From the NCBI GenBank assembly GCA_031317595.1, contig JANCMB010000001.1:3106325-3170324 (forward strand): a stretch of 64,000 bases of DNA, in the 5' to 3' direction. Of this stretch, positions 8,947 to 16,938 are shown in pieces. The notes below the pieces were generated by a model that was not told the origin of the DNA, did not search any database, and saw only the letters and a list, made by a program, of their open reading frames with translations. The stretch comes from Glutamicibacter sp. PS. Its GTDB lineage: Bacteria > Actinomycetota > Actinomycetes > Actinomycetales > Micrococcaceae. A program made the position numbers and the translations under genes. Within the stretch, counting starts at the first letter, position 1. The number at the start of each line of letters is the position of its first letter.

Positions 8947-9780
8947 GTGACTATGGTCAAAACCGCCGCTCGTTCCATTCATGACATTCAATGCTGGCTC
9001 ACCGATATGGATGGGGTGCTGGTCCACGAGAATCAGGCAATCCCCGGCGCCGCCGAACTCATCGATTACTGGCGCACGAACGAGTTGCGCTTTCTGGTCC
9101 TGACCAATAACTCGATCTACACCCCGCGCGACCTGCGTGCACGCCTCTTGGCGAGCGGCCTAGATGTGCCGGAGGAGAACATCTGGACCAGTGCACTGGC
9201 CACCGCGGAATTCTTGGCACGCCAGCGGCCCGGCGGTCGCGCCTTCGTCATTGGCGAGGCCGGGCTCACCACCGCATTACACGATGCCGGGTTCATCATG
9301 ACCGACCAGAACCCCGACTATGTGGTCCTCGGCGAAACCCGGACCTACTCCTTCGAAGCCATCACCAAGGCGATCCGTCTCATCGAAGGCGGGGCACGTT
9401 TCATCTGCACGAACCCCGATGCAACCGGTCCCTCGGCCGAAGGCTTGCTGCCGGCCACCGGCGCGGTGGCCGCACTGATTTCCGAGGCGACCAAACGCAC
9501 CCCTTATGTGGTGGGCAAGCCCAATCCGATGATGTTCCGTTCGGCACTGAACCGGATCGACGCCCATTCGGAGACCACCGCGATGATCGGTGACCGCATG
9601 GACACCGATATCATCGCCGGTATGGAGGCCGGGCTATTGACCGTTCTGGTCCACTCGGGCATCACCTCCCGCGACGAAGTCGCCTCCTTCCCTTTCCGCC
9701 CGGACACCAGCTACCCATCGGTGGCCGAACTCCACGCGGAACTAAACGCACCTCTCGAGCAGAGCGAAGAGAGCGAGTAG
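8947..9780 (+). CDS. HAD-superfamily IIA phosphatase (NagD-like)
   Basis: A 277-residue cytosolic HAD hydrolase. Motif I is DMDGVL (nucleophile and general acid aspartates), motif II is VLTNNS, the motif III lysine lies in VGKPNP and motif IV is IGDRMDTDIIAG. The long C2 cap between motifs II and III marks subclass IIA (NagD, phosphoglycolate and 4-nitrophenyl phosphatases). The GTG start at 8947 is preceded by GAGAGGA. It is divergent from the SpoU gene. Likely a housekeeping phosphatase with a small phosphorylated metabolite as substrate. Confidence 0.9.
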   Translation: MTMVKTAARSIHDIQCWLTDMDGVLVHENQAIPGAAELIDYWRTNELRFLVLTNNSIYTPRDLRARLLASGLDVPEENIWTSALATAEFLARQRPGGRAFVIGEAGLTTALHDAGFIMTDQNPDYVVLGETRTYSFEAITKAIRLIEGGARFICTNPDATGPSAEGLLPATGAVAALISEATKRTPYVVGKPNPMMFRSALNRIDAHSETTAMIGDRMDTDIIAGMEAGLLTVLVHSGITSRDEVASFPFRPDTSYPSVAELHAELNAPLEQSEESE

Positions 9781-9817
9781 TTCGACGGCGCTTGGGGAGT
9801 TTTCTAGTCTGGAGCTT

Positions 9818-10480
9818 ATGCCAGCAAGCCCCCACCCAACCGAACTGACCTGTGTAGAGCGATGGGAAAGGCGCGCCGAGGTACCACTGGTGCTCCTCGC
9901 CCTTGCCTTTCTCGTCGCCTACGCGTGGCCGGTACTCAACCCTCGGCTCGACCCATCGCTGACCGAGATCCTGCGCGCCGTGTCGTGGACGGTCTGGGGT
10001 GCCTTCGCCATAGACTTCGCGATTCGTATTGCCTTGGCCGAGCAACGCTCACGTTACATCCTGCGGCACTGGTACGACGTGCTGCTCATAGCAGTACCTT
10101 TTCTGCGCCCGCTTCGCATCTTGCGGGTGCCCTCCGCGGCCCGTCTGGTGAACCGAATTCTGACCCGGCATTTGGTGGGCCGGGTCAGCGTATATGTCGG
10201 CTTTACCGCACTGACCTGCATCGGGCTGGGTGCGCTGGCCGTGCTGGATGCCGAGCAGGGAGCCCCCGATGCGAATATCACCACCTTCTCGGATGCGCTG
10301 TGGTGGGCCGTGGTGACCAGCGCGACCGTCGGGTACGGGGACTTCTATCCCGTCACGGGCACCGGGCGACTCATTGCCGTGGGGTTAATGCTCGTGGGCA
10401 TTGCCCTACTGGGTTCGATCACCGCTGGAGTGGCCGCCTGGGTGACACAATCCGTTGAGGCCGATCGTCGGCGCGAGTAA
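9818..10480 (+). CDS. voltage-gated-like potassium channel
   Basis: A 220-residue membrane protein. The selectivity filter TVGYGD (170-175) is exact, preceded by a pore helix and followed by an inner helix. Upstream are about four further hydrophobic segments, the last containing spaced arginines (RPLRILRVPSAARLVNR, 98-114) like an S4 voltage sensor. It should conduct K+ across the inner membrane. It is short compared with eukaryotic Kv channels and lacks a C-terminal RCK domain. Confidence 0.9.
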   Translation: MPASPHPTELTCVERWERRAEVPLVLLALAFLVAYAWPVLNPRLDPSLTEILRAVSWTVWGAFAIDFAIRIALAEQRSRYILRHWYDVLLIAVPFLRPLRILRVPSAARLVNRILTRHLVGRVSVYVGFTALTCIGLGALAVLDAEQGAPDANITTFSDALWWAVVTSATVGYGDFYPVTGTGRLIAVGLMLVGIALLGSITAGVAAWVTQSVEADRRRE

Positions 10481-10609
10481 CCCCTTCACCCCCACCGTTG
10501 CACCTGTCGACGAAAGTTCCGGACCCGTCATATTCGCCCGCACCGCGGCGGCTGGACCTTCGCGAGGCTAGGCTAGGTGCCATCTCCCGCCCCCTAATAC
10601 GAGGCAGTT

Positions 10610-11422
10610 ATGGATAGTTCCTCAACGACCTTTGTCATCCTGCTCTTCGGCGCCGTGACCATCTTTGGCGTTGTTGCCATCGGCTGTTCCCTGACGATTC
10701 GCAAGCAACGAACCCGACTCTTCACTCAGGGCCCCGGACATGCTTCCGTCGAGGCACCACAGAATCCGTGGCGGCGCTTTAGTTGCGCCCTAGCGGCCCC
10801 TTACACCCGGGTGGAGTGGACCGCTACGCGTGGGGCTCGCCGTTCGGCCTCAGCGGAGCAAACCTGGTTTGGCTATGCCGCGGCGGTAGCGCCGAATGTC
10901 ACCCGGCAGTCGTTGGCACGCGACTGGGGTGTGCGCACCCCGAAACACGCGGTGGTGAAGGTCGCGGAATACGTGCAGATCCTGCTCGCCCGCGGTGCAG
11001 CGGATGTGTCCGACCTGCGAGAGGAGGATGCAACGGCGCTCAAAACTCGGCTTGTGCACGCCGGCGCGCCCGAGGACGCTGTAGCGGATCTGCTCGCTGC
11101 GATCGCCCAGACCCCTCCCGGGCTGACCGGCGACCGGGATGCGACGGCCTTCGATATAGCGCGCTTGGCGAATTTGATCCGTTGGTCTGCCAGTACCGGT
11201 CTCCTACCGCTGGCCGAAGCCCAAGCGGCCTCCGATCGGGTGGGAGCCGTGGCAGTGGCGGTGTATGGATCTTGGCAGGACTACGCCACCTCCTACCTCG
11301 CCGGACTGCGAGCCAGTGGCGTACGCGGCACCAAAGGCTACGTCTCCGGCGCCCAGTGGTTACTAGAGGACCCGGCCAGCCCCTGGGTTACCGAGTCGTG
11401 GCCAGCGCATAGCGTGCGTTAA
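10610..11422 (+). CDS. membrane-anchored DUF1266-like protein
   Basis: A 270-residue protein with one N-terminal hydrophobic segment (about 8-28) and a cytosolic helical domain. The C-terminal part, AFDIARLANLIRWSASTGLL followed by GSWQDYATSYLAGLRA, resembles the DUF1266 pattern (a D-x-x-R helix, then SW-x-x-Y-x3-Y-x3-R). No function is known for that family. The stop overlaps the stop of the convergent small membrane gene by 4 bp. Coding is well supported; the family assignment is moderate. Confidence 0.72.
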   Translation: MDSSSTTFVILLFGAVTIFGVVAIGCSLTIRKQRTRLFTQGPGHASVEAPQNPWRRFSCALAAPYTRVEWTATRGARRSASAEQTWFGYAAAVAPNVTRQSLARDWGVRTPKHAVVKVAEYVQILLARGAADVSDLREEDATALKTRLVHAGAPEDAVADLLAAIAQTPPGLTGDRDATAFDIARLANLIRWSASTGLLPLAEAQAASDRVGAVAVAVYGSWQDYATSYLAGLRASGVRGTKGYVSGAQWLLEDPASPWVTESWPAHSVR

Positions 11423-11694
11423 TGCTCCTGCGACGACGAGGGCCTGTGGTGCACAAGGTAGACCAACATGGCGATCACCTTATGCGCAACGACGAGGAAG
11501 AATACCGAGGACAAGAGGTAGCAACCCCACGCGCCGATATTCATCGGGGTAATCAGCAGGTAATTCATCGACCCCGAAGCATGCACCCGGGAAGCAGCAT
11601 CGATGCCCTGCAAAATCGCGCCGACAAAGGCTAGGCCGACCGCGCACCAGAAATAAACGAGCGTGTCATAACCGGGTTTCCTGCGTACAGACAT
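11419..11694 (-). CDS. small membrane protein, two predicted TM helices
   Basis: A 91-residue protein with hydrophobic segments at about 14-32 and 50-75 and a short His/Ser-rich cytosolic tail. The frame is open to 11775, but the ATG at 11694 has AGGAG seven bases upstream. I do not recognise the family. It converges on the DUF1266-like gene with a 4-bp overlap of stop codons. Confidence 0.65.
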   Translation of the reverse strand: MSVRRKPGYDTLVYFWCAVGLAFVGAILQGIDAASRVHASGSMNYLLITPMNIGAWGCYLLSSVFFLVVAHKVIAMLVYLVHHRPSSSQEH

Positions 11695-11804
11695 GGTGCT
11701 CCTATTCCTAGCCGTGCAACCGGCGCCTAGTACTGGGCCTACCAGTGTGAGCCTAGCCCAGGCTGGTTGGCCCACCGCAGCTCAACGCGAAATACATATG
11801 GCAA

Positions 11805-11847
11805 GGCGCGGCCGCCGATGCGGTGAAACCGCGCTGGCAGCCGCGCC
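11805..11847 (-). terminator. stem-loop downstream of pyrE
   Basis: GGCGCGGC (11805-11812) pairs with GCCGCGCC (11840-11847). A second hairpin, GCGGT-GAA-ACCGC, sits inside it at 11820-11832. It is positioned 25 bp after the pyrE stop. No U tract follows on the minus strand, so it is an atypical terminator or a structured 3' end. Confidence 0.4.
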
Positions 11848-11872
11848 GTAAAAACATATTCGGTTGGTGGGT

Positions 11873-12430
11873 TTAGAGGCCCAGCTCGTCCTTGCCGTAT
11901 GCGAAGAGGTACGGGACCCCGGCCTCGTCCTCGATGCGTTCCTTGGCGCCGGTGTCGCGGTCAACAATCACGGCGACGGCCACGACGTTGCCGCCGGCCT
12001 TGCGCACGCCCTCGACGGCGGTGAGCGCCGACCCACCCGTGGTGGAGGTGTCCTCAAGAACAACCACGTTCTTACCCTCGACGCTCGGCCCCTCGACCTG
12101 ACGGCCCATGCCATAGGACTTCTGCGCCTTACGGACCACGAAGGCATCGATCGCACGATCGGTATTACGGGCGGTGTGCATGATGGCGGTGCCCACCGGG
12201 TCGGCTCCCATGGTCAAACCGCCCACGTTAGTGAAGTCGAGCTCGGCAGCGTCGAGCATCTCCAACATGACCTCGCCGACGAGAGGTGCAGCCTCGTGGT
12301 GCAGGGTGACGCGACGCAGGTCGATGTAGTAGTCGGCCTCCTTGCCGGAGGACAGAGTGACCTTGCCACGGACGATGGCAAGTTCCTGGATAAGTTCTTT
12401 CAGACGCTCGCGGGCGATCGATTTGCTCAT
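11873..12430 (-). CDS. pyrE: orotate phosphoribosyltransferase
   Basis: A 185-residue enzyme of de novo pyrimidine synthesis transferring the ribose-phosphate of PRPP to orotate, giving OMP. Visible are GKVTLSSGKEADYYIDLR at the N-terminus and the PRPP loop VVVLEDTSTTGGSALTAV. I chose the ATG at 12430 (SKSIARERLKELI) because family members begin just before this helix; an in-frame ATG at 12451 is possible. It is divergent from a MarR-type gene, with only 39 bp between the starts. It stands alone, without the other pyr genes. Confidence 0.95.
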   Translation of the reverse strand: MSKSIARERLKELIQELAIVRGKVTLSSGKEADYYIDLRRVTLHHEAAPLVGEVMLEMLDAAELDFTNVGGLTMGADPVGTAIMHTARNTDRAIDAFVVRKAQKSYGMGRQVEGPSVEGKNVVVLEDTSTTGGSALTAVEGVRKAGGNVVAVAVIVDRDTGAKERIEDEAGVPYLFAYGKDELGL

Positions 12431-12469
12431 ACCCTCGATTCTAATCGCCATCCCAGTTACGCTGATGCC

Positions 12470-12910
12470 ATGAACGTGACTCGCCCTTTGGGATTCTGGT
12501 TGAAATTAGTAGATTCGCTGATTGACGAGCACTTTGCAGCAACGCTTGAAGAGCACGGCGTGACGCGTCGGCAGTGGCAGTTGCTGAATTTGCTCGAGCA
12601 GCGACCGGCCGCAGAAAAGGAGCTGATCGAGGCGCTGGCACCCTTCTTCGTGTCCGCCGACGAACCACCGAGCGTTAAGGAACATGTCGCCGAACTGGCC
12701 GAGTCCGGATGGATCACCTTTGACGGGGAGATGTACTCGATCACCGAGCGAGGACACACCTCCTTTACCAGGCTGAGCGAACTGGTGGAATCCATCCGCA
12801 ACCGATGCAGCGAGGGCTTAACCGCCGAGCAGTACACCACCACGTTGGCTTCGCTGGAACAGATGGCCAAGAACCTCGGCTGGGAAGACCCGCAGTCCGA
12901 CCAGCAGTAA
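12470..12910 (+). CDS. MarR-like winged-helix regulator
   Basis: A 146-residue regulator with the MarR layout: dimerisation helices at both ends and a central winged helix (RRQWQLLNLLEQRPAAEKEL ... VKEHVAELAESGWITFDGEMYSITERG). The ATG at 12470 gives the family length; the open frame extends far upstream, antisense to pyrE, and that extension is not coding. No clear ribosome-binding site precedes the start, so the mRNA may be nearly leaderless. Target genes are unknown. Confidence 0.8.
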   Translation: MNVTRPLGFWLKLVDSLIDEHFAATLEEHGVTRRQWQLLNLLEQRPAAEKELIEALAPFFVSADEPPSVKEHVAELAESGWITFDGEMYSITERGHTSFTRLSELVESIRNRCSEGLTAEQYTTTLASLEQMAKNLGWEDPQSDQQ

Positions 12911-12951
12911 CCTCGTCGGCACGGCCCGGTCGCTACCCCTAGGATGGTGCT

Positions 12952-13776
12952 ATGCGCGAACTACAGGCACAGATCATCAGCGAACTGGGCGTGCAGCCCG
13001 GCATCGACCCGGCCGCCGAGGTGGCCCGCCGCGTGGGATTCCTCAAGGATTACCTCAAGGCCAGCCACGCCAAGGGCTTTGTGTTGGGTATCTCCGGCGG
13101 TATCGATTCGACGTTGGCCGGACGGCTGGCCCAGCTCGCGGCCGAAGAATTGCGTGCCGAGGGCACCGAAGCACGCTTCATCGCGGTGCGCTTGCCCCAC
13201 GGCGTACAACACGACGCCGACGATGCCGCCGCCGCCTTGCGGTTCATCGACGCCGATGAACTGTTCGAGGTCAACATCGCCGGCCCCGTGCAAGCCCTCG
13301 ATCAGGCTTTGGAGGAGGCCGGCCACCCCCGGCTTAGCGATTTCACCCGCGGGAACGCCAAGGCCCGGATGCGGATGGTGACGCAATATGCGATCGCCGG
13401 GGACCGCGGCATGCTGGTGATCGGCACCGACCATGCAGCCGAATCCGTGACCGGATTCTTTACCAAATTCGGTGACGGCGGCGCCGACCTGCTGCCCCTC
13501 GGAGGCCTGAATAAGCGCCAGAATCAACAGCTGCTACGCGAGTTGGGCGCCCCGCAACCGCTCTGGGAAAAGCAGCCCACCGCGGATCTGCTCGACGGCA
13601 CCCCGCAGCGTGCCGATGAGGACGAGCTCGGGCTCAGCTATGCGCAGATCGACGACTACCTCGAGGGTCGCGAGGTGCCTGAGGCTGTGGCCGAGTCCAT
13701 CGAGCGCCGCTTCCTCACCACCCGCCACAAGCGTGCGGTCCCACCCATGCCGGCCGACACGTGGTGGCGCGACTAG
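12952..13776 (+). CDS. nadE: NH3-dependent NAD+ synthetase
   Basis: A 274-residue enzyme performing the last step of NAD synthesis: amidation of deamido-NAD with ATP and ammonia. The ATP pyrophosphatase P-loop is GISGGIDS (46-53), and the conserved [26 protein letters not shown] segment forms the deamido-NAD site. There is no glutaminase domain, so it is the short ammonia-dependent form. Confidence 0.96.
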   Translation: MRELQAQIISELGVQPGIDPAAEVARRVGFLKDYLKASHAKGFVLGISGGIDSTLAGRLAQLAAEELRAEGTEARFIAVRLPHGVQHDADDAAAALRFIDADELFEVNIAGPVQALDQALEEAGHPRLSDFTRGNAKARMRMVTQYAIAGDRGMLVIGTDHAAESVTGFFTKFGDGGADLLPLGGLNKRQNQQLLRELGAPQPLWEKQPTADLLDGTPQRADEDELGLSYAQIDDYLEGREVPEAVAESIERRFLTTRHKRAVPPMPADTWWRD

Positions 13777-13785
13777 AAGTACTAC

Positions 13786-13819
13786 CACGTGGGCCCCGGA
13801 GCAATCCGGGGCCCACGTG
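13786..13819. terminator. strong bidirectional hairpin between nadE and the sigma-factor gene
   Basis: CACGTGGGCCCCGGA (13786-13800) pairs perfectly with TCCGGGGCCCACGTG (13805-13819) around a GCAA loop. This 15-bp GC-rich stem with a stable GNRA tetraloop lies 10 bp after the nadE stop and about 30 bp beyond the stop of the convergent sigma-factor gene, so it can serve both. Confidence 0.8.
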
Positions 13820-13849
13820 CGTTAAGGGGCTAGGCAACAGCACCGCCGA

Positions 13850-15154
13850 CTATCCGCGCAGTTCCCCCAAGATGCCATCCAGCGCCGCGGCGAGGTAACC
13901 ATCCTCGGCCTCGTTGCCGGGGATCGCGAGCGCCAGGCGATAAGCGGCGGCCGCCCCTGAATAGTCAGCCAGTTCTTCGAGCGTCACGGCTCGGGCAATG
14001 TGGAAGGGGCGGAAGCGCGCCAACGCCGGGTCACCGGCCAACGAGTCGAGTAGCCGCCGGCCCACCGCCGGGCCGTGGGCCCGCCCCAACGCCACCGCAC
14101 GGCCGAGCCGAACAACCGGTCCCGGCTCATGGGCTTCCAACAACCCATAGAGCACCGCGATCTGCTTCCAGTCGGTCTGCGCAAATGATTCGGCTTCCGC
14201 GTGCACCGCCGCGATCGCCGCCTGAATCGCATAGGGGCCGGCACCCGGAGCCCCGGCGGCCGCCTCAGCCAGAGCCAGCCCCTCCACAATGAACTCACGG
14301 TTCCATAACTGGCGGTCCTGCGCCGCTAGGGGCACCGGTTGGCCCTCGGATCCATTCACGCGCGCTGGGCGGCGCGCTTCGGTGAGCAGCAACAATGCCA
14401 GCAGGCCGGTTAGCTCGGAAGATGCCGCCTGTACACAGGCCTCCCCACCCACGAGCGCCCGCAGGACGCGAGCCAGCCGAATCGCCTCGGTGGTCAAGTC
14501 ATCGCGCACATGCGCTTCGCCCACCGAACGCGCAAAACCTTCGGCGTACAGCAAATACACCACGCGTTGCACCTCGGCCAGCCGTGCCGGAAGTTGTTCC
14601 CGTGGCGGCACCTCAAGCGGAACGCCGAGCGTGCGAATCCTTTTCTTCGCCCTTACGATCCGCTGTTGCATGGTTGTCACCGGAACAAGTAGCGCGTGCG
14701 CCACCTCGGCGGTGGTTAGTCCCGCCACGAAACGCAGCGTGAGCGCCACCCGGTCCTCGATGCTCATCGCCGGGTGCGCGCAGGCGAAAAATAGCGCCAG
14801 CCGCTCATCGGGCACCGCCTGCACTGCGGTGGCGTCAGCGGGATCGCCGAGGCGATCCGGGGCAGGCGCTCGCTCCTGCTCAATACGTAGTCTGGCAAGC
14901 TTCTGAGCCAGAACGCTTTCGCGCCGCACCACATCGAGCGCCTTACGCTTGGCCGCGGTCTTTAACCAGGCCTCGGGAGACTCGGGCACCCCGGTGTGCG
15001 GCCAGCTGGTGATCGCCTGAGCGAAGGCATCCTGTGTTGCGTCCTCGGCGAGGTCGAGATCGCCAAATCGTCGTGCCAATGTCGCAAGGATACGGGCACG
15101 GGCGTCGCGGTCGATCGCGGCGAGCACCCGGCGCACCGTTTCGGGACTCGTCAT
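13850..15154 (-). CDS. ECF sigma factor with C-terminal extension (ECF42-like)
   Basis: A 434-residue sigma factor. The first 170 residues hold sigma region 2 (ARILATLARRFGDLDLAEDATQDAFAQA) and region 4 (LTLRFVAGLTTAEVAHALLVPVTTMQQRIVRAKKRIR). The remaining ~260 residues are a helical, TPR-like extension (QRVVYLLYAEGF...). This is the SigJ-like/ECF42 layout, in which the extension is thought to replace an anti-sigma factor. The DGPF-domain gene ends upstream with a 4-bp gap, the standard partner of this group. The trigger and promoters recognised are unknown. Confidence 0.9.
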   Translation of the reverse strand: MTSPETVRRVLAAIDRDARARILATLARRFGDLDLAEDATQDAFAQAITSWPHTGVPESPEAWLKTAAKRKALDVVRRESVLAQKLARLRIEQERAPAPDRLGDPADATAVQAVPDERLALFFACAHPAMSIEDRVALTLRFVAGLTTAEVAHALLVPVTTMQQRIVRAKKRIRTLGVPLEVPPREQLPARLAEVQRVVYLLYAEGFARSVGEAHVRDDLTTEAIRLARVLRALVGGEACVQAASSELTGLLALLLLTEARRPARVNGSEGQPVPLAAQDRQLWNREFIVEGLALAEAAAGAPGAGPYAIQAAIAAVHAEAESFAQTDWKQIAVLYGLLEAHEPGPVVRLGRAVALGRAHGPAVGRRLLDSLAGDPALARFRPFHIARAVTLEELADYSGAAAAYRLALAIPGNEAEDGYLAAALDGILGELRG

Positions 15155-15158
15155 CGGC

Positions 15159-15506
15159 TTAGTAGGGTGCCACGGGCCGGATCTCCACGTGGCCGCCGGC
15201 CGCCGAGGCTGGGCTCTTACGCGCCCACTGGATCGCTTCGTCGATGTTGGCCACGTCGATGATGTATCCGCCTCCCACGAACTCCTGCACCTCGGCGAAA
15301 GGCCCGGAGGAGACGATCCGCTCCCCCTGTGCGTTGCTGCCGACGGTGACCGCTTGGTCGGGGTCTTCGAGTGCGAATGAGCTCACCACAACCCCGGCCG
15401 CGGTGATTTCCTGGTCGAACGCGAAGAATTCCTCGGGGCTCGCGCCACCTTCCTCGCCGCAGGCCGGATCGTTCACGTGCCCCATAAGTAGTAGCGCGTA
15501 CTTCAT
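15159..15506 (-). CDS. DGPF/YCII-domain protein, partner of the ECF sigma factor
   Basis: A 115-residue protein starting MKYALLLMGH with a VSSGPFAEVQEFVGGGYII core (GPF at 68-70; the D of the DGPF name is Ser here). DGPF proteins are small dimeric alpha/beta barrels of uncertain activity, found encoded next to ECF42-type sigma factors. The stop is 4 bp from the sigma-factor start on the same strand, so one transcript is near certain. It may be a regulon member or an accessory to sigma activity. Confidence 0.88.
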   Translation of the reverse strand: MKYALLLMGHVNDPACGEEGGASPEEFFAFDQEITAAGVVVSSFALEDPDQAVTVGSNAQGERIVSSGPFAEVQEFVGGGYIIDVANIDEAIQWARKSPASAAGGHVEIRPVAPY

Positions 15507-15842
15507 GCTTTCCTCCTAGTTCGTGCCACCGAGCGCCGCATATGAGCTGCGCAGTGGACGGGTTCGGTGTCGGGCCGAGTGGCTCGACATTAGAGTGACG
15601 AATGGCCCGCCCCAAGATCGACATCCTGTCGCGAAAAAATTTGCGCGCCCGATACTTAGTGGCCGGCTACCGCTCACTCCGTGGCGCACGACGGAAGGAA
15701 ACCTCTGGCTTTCCCGCTACCACCGGTCAACACCCGTACCCCAGTCTTGCCCCATCACAGGATGTTGGGAAGGGGAAAGTTCCCGTGGGATTCTCCCCTT
15801 CCCGACTATTCGGCACACGACCGGCAGGCCGCCCTGGGCCAC
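15507..15842. other. 336-bp intergenic region with one stem-loop
   Basis: No convincing gene. A plus-strand frame beginning at 15602 has an actinobacterial-looking N-terminus but no ribosome-binding site and turns into low-quality sequence. The only clear structure is the hairpin at 15767-15803. The promoter of the DGPF-sigma operon should lie in the left part. Confidence 0.6.
15767..15803 (-). terminator. stem-loop after the membrane-protein/regulator operon
   Basis: GGGAAGGGGA (15767-15776) pairs perfectly with TCCCCTTCCC (15794-15803), with a 17-base loop. It lies 40 bp beyond the stop of the winged-helix regulator and probably ends that operon. There is no U tract. Confidence 0.5.
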
Positions 15843-16142
15843 TTAGCTAAGTCCGGTGATCTCACGAAGTGCCTGCACATGTTCGTTGAAGGCCGTGCGA
15901 CCCGTGGCACTGAGCTTGGCCCAGGTACGTGGGCGCTTTCCCACGAAACCCTTGCGGATCACGACGTAGTCGCGCTCCTCGAGGGCGCTGAGCTGACGTG
16001 AGAGCACCGAATCCGAAACGCCAAGGGCGAGCTTGAGGGTCTTGAAATCCACTTCATCGGCGGTCTGCAAGGAACCCATGATCGATAGCCGAACCGGATT
16101 GGAAAAGTCATCGTTCAGTCGTTCTCTGGCATGCGAGTTCAT
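15843..16142 (-). CDS. winged-helix transcriptional regulator (ArsR/MarR-like, short)
   Basis: A 99-residue one-domain DNA-binding protein: PVRLSIMGSLQTADEVDFKTLKLALGVSDSVLSRQLSALEERDYVVIRKG is a winged helix with the recognition helix in SDSVLSRQLSAL and the wing in the KGFVGKRPRTW region. It is the last gene of a three-gene operon whose members overlap by 4 bp (ATGA). Short regulators of this type often repress their own operon in answer to stress or to the membrane partner. The perfect inverted repeat at 16827-16853 is a candidate operator. Confidence 0.83.
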   Translation of the reverse strand: MNSHARERLNDDFSNPVRLSIMGSLQTADEVDFKTLKLALGVSDSVLSRQLSALEERDYVVIRKGFVGKRPRTWAKLSATGRTAFNEHVQALREITGLS

Positions 16143-16579
16143 GATCGCACCATCTTAGTGCCGGTGATCAATAGCGGGGCGGCTACGATCAAACCCAGCA
16201 ATACCAACAGCGCCCAGTGCGAAAGTTCCAAGCCAAGTAGCGCAATGGAGATCGCGTAGAACACGATGCTCATCACGAAGGCCCGCCGGTAGCGCGTTGA
16301 ATATCCCTGCGGCAGGGACCGGTAAAGTTTTCCATATACGACGGACTGTACGACGATGACGATGACGTACAGGGTGATCACCAGCCAGAACCCGAAAACA
16401 TGCTTATCGGGTCGGTTGAGCTGCAAGATAGCGGCCAAGGCACCGATGGTAAGACCCAGTACGATGCAGTACCACCCCAAGAGTCGCGAACCGTAGGCAA
16501 GCGCGCGACCCATTTCGGCTTCCGCCTTGCCCAAAGCGCGCAACTGCTGCTCCGGGTCCAGAGGCTTTTCCTCGCTCAT
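16139..16579 (-). CDS. membrane protein, about four TM helices, second gene of the regulated operon
   Basis: A 146-residue integral membrane protein with hydrophobic segments at about 33-53, 62-82, 100-120 and 121-140, after a charged cytosolic N-terminus (MSEEKPLDPEQQLRALGK). The ATG at 16579 has GGAGGTGG upstream; the longer open frame to 16828 is not used. The start overlaps the stop of the gene before it, and its stop overlaps the start of the regulator. The family is not recognised. The gene order resembles operons where a small regulator controls a membrane protein of unknown role. Confidence 0.8.
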   Translation of the reverse strand: MSEEKPLDPEQQLRALGKAEAEMGRALAYGSRLLGWYCIVLGLTIGALAAILQLNRPDKHVFGFWLVITLYVIVIVVQSVVYGKLYRSLPQGYSTRYRRAFVMSIVFYAISIALLGLELSHWALLVLLGLIVAAPLLITGTKMVRS

Positions 16580-16779
16580 GACGCCACCTCCGCGCGTTCT
16601 CGTTGCTGACGTAGCCCCGCGAGCGTGCTCATGGTGAGCACCACCGCGAGGAACAACCCCAGACCGATGAACAACAGGCTGGTCACCCCGCTGAGGTAGG
16701 CCGCGAGGGCCAGCGCAAAATACCCTACGCCCGCCGAGACGACGGCGAGAACGTACCGAGCATTGAATGAGTTTCGCAT
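16576..16779 (-). CDS. small membrane protein, first gene of the regulated operon
   Basis: A 67-residue protein with two hydrophobic helices (about 9-30 and 33-53) and a charged C-terminal tail (RQQRERAEVAS). The ATG at 16779 is preceded by GGAAGGTGG. Its stop overlaps the following start as ATGA. It could be a subunit or chaperone for the 146-residue membrane protein. No family is recognised. Confidence 0.72.
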   Translation of the reverse strand: MRNSFNARYVLAVVSAGVGYFALALAAYLSGVTSLLFIGLGLFLAVVLTMSTLAGLRQQRERAEVAS

Positions 16780-16826
16780 GACAATCCACCTTCCCACGTC
16801 TTCCGCTCTGACTCTTCGAGTCTAGC

Positions 16827-16853
16827 AAGTACTTTCCGGATTGGAAAGTACTT
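16827..16853. promoter_or_regulatory. perfect 11-bp inverted repeat, candidate operator
   Basis: AAGTACTTTCC, five bases GGATT, then GGAAAGTACTT: a perfect 11-bp inverted repeat 48 bp upstream of the first start of the membrane/regulator operon. On the minus strand it is preceded, not followed, by a run of A/T, so a terminator for leftward transcription is unlikely. Position and symmetry fit a dimeric winged-helix repressor, most simply the product of 15843-16142. Confidence 0.6.
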
Positions 16854-16889
16854 TTTTAGCTTGATTTCTGCGTCATCGCCGACATGGAA

Positions 16890-16925
16890 AATCCCGGTGC
16901 ACACCGACGGTGCCGCACCGGGATT
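16890..16925 (-). terminator. stem-loop downstream of the acyl-CoA dehydrogenase gene
   Basis: AATCCCGGTGC (16890-16900) pairs with GCACCGGGATT (16915-16925), a perfect 11-bp stem, 13 bp after the dehydrogenase stop. A short T run follows on the minus strand (ATTTTCC). Confidence 0.62.
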
Positions 16926-16938
16926 CACAGCTGATGGG

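Noticed and set aside
11864-12469. Upstream extension of the MarR gene frame
   Set aside because: It lies antisense to pyrE, which is certain; the regulator has its natural start at 12470.
15602-15850. Frame starting MARPKIDILSRKNLRARYLVAGYRSL
   Set aside because: No ribosome-binding site, odd proline-rich remainder, and it crosses a terminator hairpin.
16827-16853. Reading the inverted repeat as a terminator
   Set aside because: On the strand of the adjacent genes no T run follows it; a T run lies only on the opposite strand, where no gene ends.
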